Below are positions 6,750 through 9,699 of a DNA stretch of 9,699 nucleotides, one piece after another (within the stretch, counting starts at the first letter, position 1; each line of letters starts with the position of its first letter). Source of the DNA: Rhodospirillaceae bacterium (GTDB lineage: Bacteria; Pseudomonadota; Alphaproteobacteria; UBA11073); NCBI GenBank assembly GCA_003536545.1, contig DPZW01000027.1:1-9699 (forward strand). The letters are read 5' to 3'. Below the pieces are notes generated by a model that saw only the letters and a list, made by a program, of their open reading frames with translations, was not told where the DNA came from and did no database searches. The translations under genes and the position numbers were made by a program.

Positions 6750-9224
6750 ATGGCGATTGACAGTAAATTTGAATATAATTCGAAAACGCTTATGCGAGAC
6801 ACGCGCCCGATGCTGGTGCGTTTTTTCGACAGTGCCCAGGAACCGTTTGTGGTTTCATTTTTCCTTACCGCGATGGCGGTGTGGATTGCCCTATCGGGAA
6901 TTGGCGCGGCGTTGTCAGACGTGGTGCTGTTTTGCGGGATGATTTATTTTCTACTGGTGATGCGGGTCAAGCCCAAGGGCAACTACCGCACGCCAACTTA
7001 TTATGACAAGAAAAAAGGCGACGGTATTTTATTTCTGGGGAACCAGAAAGGCAGCAACAGTGAATTATGGGTCAGCAATTCAGATGCCCGAACCCATATC
7101 CTTTATCTCGGAACAACAGGATCGGGTAAAACGGAAGGGTTGAAATCCCTGGTCGCCAACGCCCTGACCTGGGGATCAGGTTTTGTTTACGTGGATGGTA
7201 AGGCAGATACAGACCTGTGGGCATCCATCTATGCGCTCGCTCGCCGCTTTGGCCGTGATGATGACATCATGGTGCTCAATTATATGACAGGGAACAAAGA
7301 CGGTGCGACGGTGTCAAACACCATGAACCCGTTTTCTTACGGTTCGGCATCCTACCTCACCAATATGATGGTGGGCCTGATGGATGAGGCAGGCGGCGAT
7401 ACCGCAATGTGGAAAGGCCGTGCGGTGTCCTTGATGGGGGCATTGATGCCTGCGCTGACTTATATGCGCGATAATGAAGATTTATTATTGGATGTTCAGG
7501 TCATCCGTGATGCCTTGAACTTCAAGGATCTGATCCGGCTGTCACGCTCCAAAACCATGCCTGAGAGAATTCGCAAAGGCCTGAAGGGTTATCTGGATAC
7601 CTTGCCCGGTTATGTTGATGAAGCTTTTGATGATAACGGCGATGAAAAACCGCCGGGGCCCGGAAATCCCGGCGCAGACATGACCGTGCCGCGCCAGCAG
7701 CATGGTTATTTGACGATGCAGTTCACGCGCTCCCTACAATCACTTGCGGATGAATACGGGCATATTTTTAAAACGCAATTGGCGGATATTGATATGATGG
7801 ATGTGGTCCTCAATCGCCGTCTGATGCTGGTGCTTATTCCTGCGCTGGAAAAATCCGGCGACGAAGCGGCGAACCTGGGTAAAATTATTGCAGCGAATAT
7901 TAAAGGAATGATGGGCGCCACGCTGGGCTCTGAAGTTGAAGGTGATTGGGAATCCGTGATTGAAAATAAAGCAACGCGCTCCAATTCGCCCTTTATGACG
8001 GTATTTGATGAGGTGGGTTATTATACGGCGGCGGGTATGGCTGTCATGGCGGCGCAGGCGCGCTCACTCGGCTTCTGTTTAATTTTTGCTGCGCAGGATT
8101 TGCCGGCCCTTGAAAAACGTGTGAAAGAGGAAGCACGTTCAATCACGGCAAACTGTAACATCAAAATTTTTGGCAAACTTGAAGACCCAACCCAGACACG
8201 TGAATTCTTTGAAAACACGGTGGGCGGCGCGACAATTTCAAAAATCAGCAGTTTCGATAAAGGTGCCGGCGGCAGCGGTTATTCTGAACAAAAAGGTGCG
8301 TCTGTTTCGGATGTGAAAAAAGCATCCTACGGCGAGCTTAAAATGCAGAAGGAAGGGGAGGCGCATATCGCCTTTATGGCGGATACACTGGAAGCTAAAA
8401 TGTTCTATGCTAATCCCAAAAAAGTGAAGGCGATGCGCGTGAACCGTTATCTGCGCGTCAATCCCACAGCAGTCGATGAAGTGTTGCGCGATCCTGCAGT
8501 AGATACGCTGATGAAGGCATTTAAGAATCCGAATTTTGCTGCCTCACGTGCGGCACCCGCACCGGCGAATATTCCCGAATTTGAAACTTTGCGCCGCGGC
8601 TGGATGCTGGAAGGTGAACCCAAAGACTGGGTCCGCGCAGGTGCCCTTGCTATTTCTAATCTCGCCTATGCGCAGGGCATGATCAAACTCACTGCGCCAG
8701 AGAAAAATGAAGAGGGTGAAGATGCGCTCGCCATTGACAGCCTCTTGGCTGAATTCAAGGCAAACCGCGGACAAAAAGACGAAGTTCCGACACAAAAACA
8801 AATTACAGCACCGGAAATGGCGGCGACAGCACCTGCTGCGCCTGTGCAGCCGAAAGTTAATCTGGCCAAGGATGATGATGAAGACGAAGACGCATTGGAT
8901 TTTTCCAGCCTCTTTGGCAAAAGCAGCAGTGATGGAGAAGACAGGGTAGAAGTGGCGTCAGAATCGGTGGCTGAAACAGCCATGCCACCGCTGGTTCTGC
9001 CGCCGTTGCAGGCAGAAACAGAAATTCAGGAGAACCTGCGCAGTGATATTGCCATCAAGGCAGATATGACGCCCAGCACAACGCCAATAATTGCGCCAGA
9101 GGATTTATCGGAAGAATTATTACCGCCCGAACAGGAAATGACCTCTTTTATCGAGGATATCATGAAACGTTCCGGCCGTGCCTTGGGCCAGAGTTTATTT
9201 GGTAGCCAACAGCAGTCTGAATAA
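6750..9224 (+). CDS. dotL: Type IVB secretion system coupling ATPase DotL/IcmO (TrbC-like, VirD4 family)
   Basis: The type IV coupling protein: a hexameric inner-membrane ATPase that receives substrates and feeds them to the secretion channel. Of 824 residues, about 32-72 form two membrane helices. Walker A is GTTGSGKT (121-128), preceded by ELWVSNSDARTH, and GFVYVDGKADTDLW follows. A long conserved core (NTMNPF, DTLPGY, QHGYLTMQ, LVLIPALEKS) leads to Walker B MTVFDEVGYY (416-425), AAQARSLGF, FAAQDLPALEK, NIKIFGKLEDPTQT and EGEAHI. The N-terminus AIDSK...LMRDTRPM resembles the start of Legionella DotL, supporting the ATG at 6750, although its ribosome binding site is weak. Two parts differ from what I recall of Legionella DotL. 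An acidic, Pro/Gly-rich loop (about 288-316) is about 14 residues longer. The C-terminal tail (about 600-824) is acidic and low in complexity (DDDEDEDALDFSSLFGKSSS), ending in a possible amphipathic helix. In Legionella that tail region binds DotN, IcmS, IcmW and LvgA. Confidence 0.93.
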   Translation: MAIDSKFEYNSKTLMRDTRPMLVRFFDSAQEPFVVSFFLTAMAVWIALSGIGAALSDVVLFCGMIYFLLVMRVKPKGNYRTPTYYDKKKGDGILFLGNQKGSNSELWVSNSDARTHILYLGTTGSGKTEGLKSLVANALTWGSGFVYVDGKADTDLWASIYALARRFGRDDDIMVLNYMTGNKDGATVSNTMNPFSYGSASYLTNMMVGLMDEAGGDTAMWKGRAVSLMGALMPALTYMRDNEDLLLDVQVIRDALNFKDLIRLSRSKTMPERIRKGLKGYLDTLPGYVDEAFDDNGDEKPPGPGNPGADMTVPRQQHGYLTMQFTRSLQSLADEYGHIFKTQLADIDMMDVVLNRRLMLVLIPALEKSGDEAANLGKIIAANIKGMMGATLGSEVEGDWESVIENKATRSNSPFMTVFDEVGYYTAAGMAVMAAQARSLGFCLIFAAQDLPALEKRVKEEARSITANCNIKIFGKLEDPTQTREFFENTVGGATISKISSFDKGAGGSGYSEQKGASVSDVKKASYGELKMQKEGEAHIAFMADTLEAKMFYANPKKVKAMRVNRYLRVNPTAVDEVLRDPAVDTLMKAFKNPNFAASRAAPAPANIPEFETLRRGWMLEGEPKDWVRAGALAISNLAYAQGMIKLTAPEKNEEGEDALAIDSLLAEFKANRGQKDEVPTQKQITAPEMAATAPAAPVQPKVNLAKDDDEDEDALDFSSLFGKSSSDGEDRVEVASESVAETAMPPLVLPPLQAETEIQENLRSDIAIKADMTPSTTPIIAPEDLSEELLPPEQEMTSFIEDIMKRSGRALGQSLFGSQQQSE

Positions 9225-9226
9225 TT

Positions 9227-9699
9227 CTATTTTTTTGCCAAGACGTAATGCATGCCTGGAACCGGCTTGCCGGCCTGCTGGCGCACAGCACTTTCATCGG
9301 TGCTGATGATATCAAAACCGTGATCAGCTGCCAGCTTGCGGATATAGCTGTCCTTGTGCGCGTAACGCACATTGGAATGCAGTTTATAGCCTTTGGGATC
9401 GCCATCTTCGGATAATAGCTCACAGCTGAACATGACCAATGCAGCAGGTTTTAATTTCTGGCCCAGTGCAGAGAAAACAGGCTGCAGGTTGCCGATATAA
9501 ATAAAGACATCAGCAGAGACGACAATGTCAAAGCTGCCAGCTTCCATTTCATTCAAATAGGCCGTGATATCCTGGCGGCGGGTTTGATCGTAAATGCCTT
9601 TTTCGTTGGCACGCAACAACATGTTGTGTGACAAATCCACACCAACCAGCCTTTCAGCGTAAGATTTCACCATCACACCCATCAGGCCGGTGCCGCAGT
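9227..9699 (-). CDS. Class I SAM-dependent methyltransferase (COG4976-like), 5'-truncated by the window end
   Basis: Transfers a methyl group from S-adenosylmethionine to an unidentified acceptor. The visible 157 residues begin at the SAM-binding glycine motif, CGTGLMG (codons 9697 down to about 9677). They continue with the ribose-binding acidic strand LVGVDLSHNML, a motif-III-like DITAYL, and the motif-IV segment FDIVVSADVFIYIGNL, then a C-terminal beta-rich part (SNVRYAHKDSYIRKLAADHGF ends the last recognisable helix). An internal ATG at 9682 is not the true start because it would remove half of the SAM site; the frame stays open to the window edge. The sequence style matches predicted methyltransferases that carry TPR repeats in front, common in Alphaproteobacteria; whether TPRs exist here cannot be seen. 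It runs against dotL, with stop codons two bases apart, and is unlikely to be functionally linked to it. Confidence 0.85.
   Translation of the reverse strand, partial: CGTGLMGVMVKSYAERLVGVDLSHNMLLRANEKGIYDQTRRQDITAYLNEMEAGSFDIVVSADVFIYIGNLQPVFSALGQKLKPAALVMFSCELLSEDGDPKGYKLHSNVRYAHKDSYIRKLAADHGFDIISTDESAVRQQAGKPVPGMHYVLAKK

Noticed and set aside
8666..8983. Ser/Ala-rich open frame on the minus strand opposite the dotL tail
   Set aside because: Its composition is what reverse translation of the acidic repeat-like GAT/GAA-rich tail gives. It has no motif and no support.
5030..9224. Conjugative plasmid or integrative element carrying TrbA/TrbC-like genes
   Set aside because: No relaxase, integrase, replication gene or boundary repeats are visible and both flanks are housekeeping genes. 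It cannot be fully excluded from this window alone.
9219..9234. GAATAATTC palindrome followed by a T-rich run at the end of dotL, a possible terminator
   Set aside because: The palindrome has a one-base centre and an all-A/T core, so it cannot form a stable hairpin. The T-run is the Lys-Lys coding end of the opposing gene.
9227..9682. Methyltransferase start at the internal ATG (minus strand, 9682)
   Set aside because: The open frame continues to the window edge and encodes the SAM-binding CGTG motif upstream of this Met, so the gene is cut by the window, not started there.

Overview
The window looks like a chromosomal piece of an alphaproteobacterium of moderate GC (roughly half). The evidence is the FtsH sequence type, the tilS-ftsH adjacency, and the style of a COG4976-like methyltransferase at the right edge. 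The order is uncertain: Micavibrionales-like, Rickettsiales or Holosporales-like lineages are all possible. The first 13 bases match the 3' end of the Illumina adapters, so this is the end of an assembled contig and the true sequence starts at base 14.

Left half (14-4964) is a co-directional housekeeping block on the plus strand. It holds the 3' part of gpsA (glycerol-3-phosphate dehydrogenase), tgt (tRNA-guanine transglycosylase), tilS (tRNA-Ile lysidine synthase) and ftsH (membrane AAA+ protease with a TTG start). gpsA, tgt and tilS are tightly packed; tgt and tilS overlap by one base. ftsH follows after a 65-base gap. The Tgt is unusual. All three cysteines of the family's structural zinc site are replaced with no indel, there is an insertion of about 18 residues near the substrate pocket, and the GG loop is one residue short.

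Right half (4965-9224) holds a three-gene plus-strand operon for the coupling (substrate-receptor) part of a type IVB (Dot/Icm-like) secretion system. The order is dotM/icmP, an unrecognised 164-residue single-pass membrane protein, then dotL/icmO. The first two genes overlap by ATGA and the last two are 5 bases apart. A 65-base intergenic region upstream carries a plausible extended -10 promoter, a perfect dyad TGACA-N6-TGTCA over its -35 region, and a good ribosome binding site. In Legionella, DotL is the coupling ATPase and DotM binds it and recruits substrates. The middle gene is therefore a candidate new subunit or regulator of the coupling complex. DotL has a long acidic, low-complexity C-terminal tail where Legionella DotL binds its adaptors.

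At the right edge, a minus-strand methyltransferase gene, cut by the window end, converges on dotL with two bases between the stop codons. No tRNA, rRNA, CRISPR array, insertion sequence or integrase was seen. No gene-free stretch exceeds 65 bases. The housekeeping flanks suggest that the secretion genes are a resident chromosomal locus, not a recently arrived mobile element.
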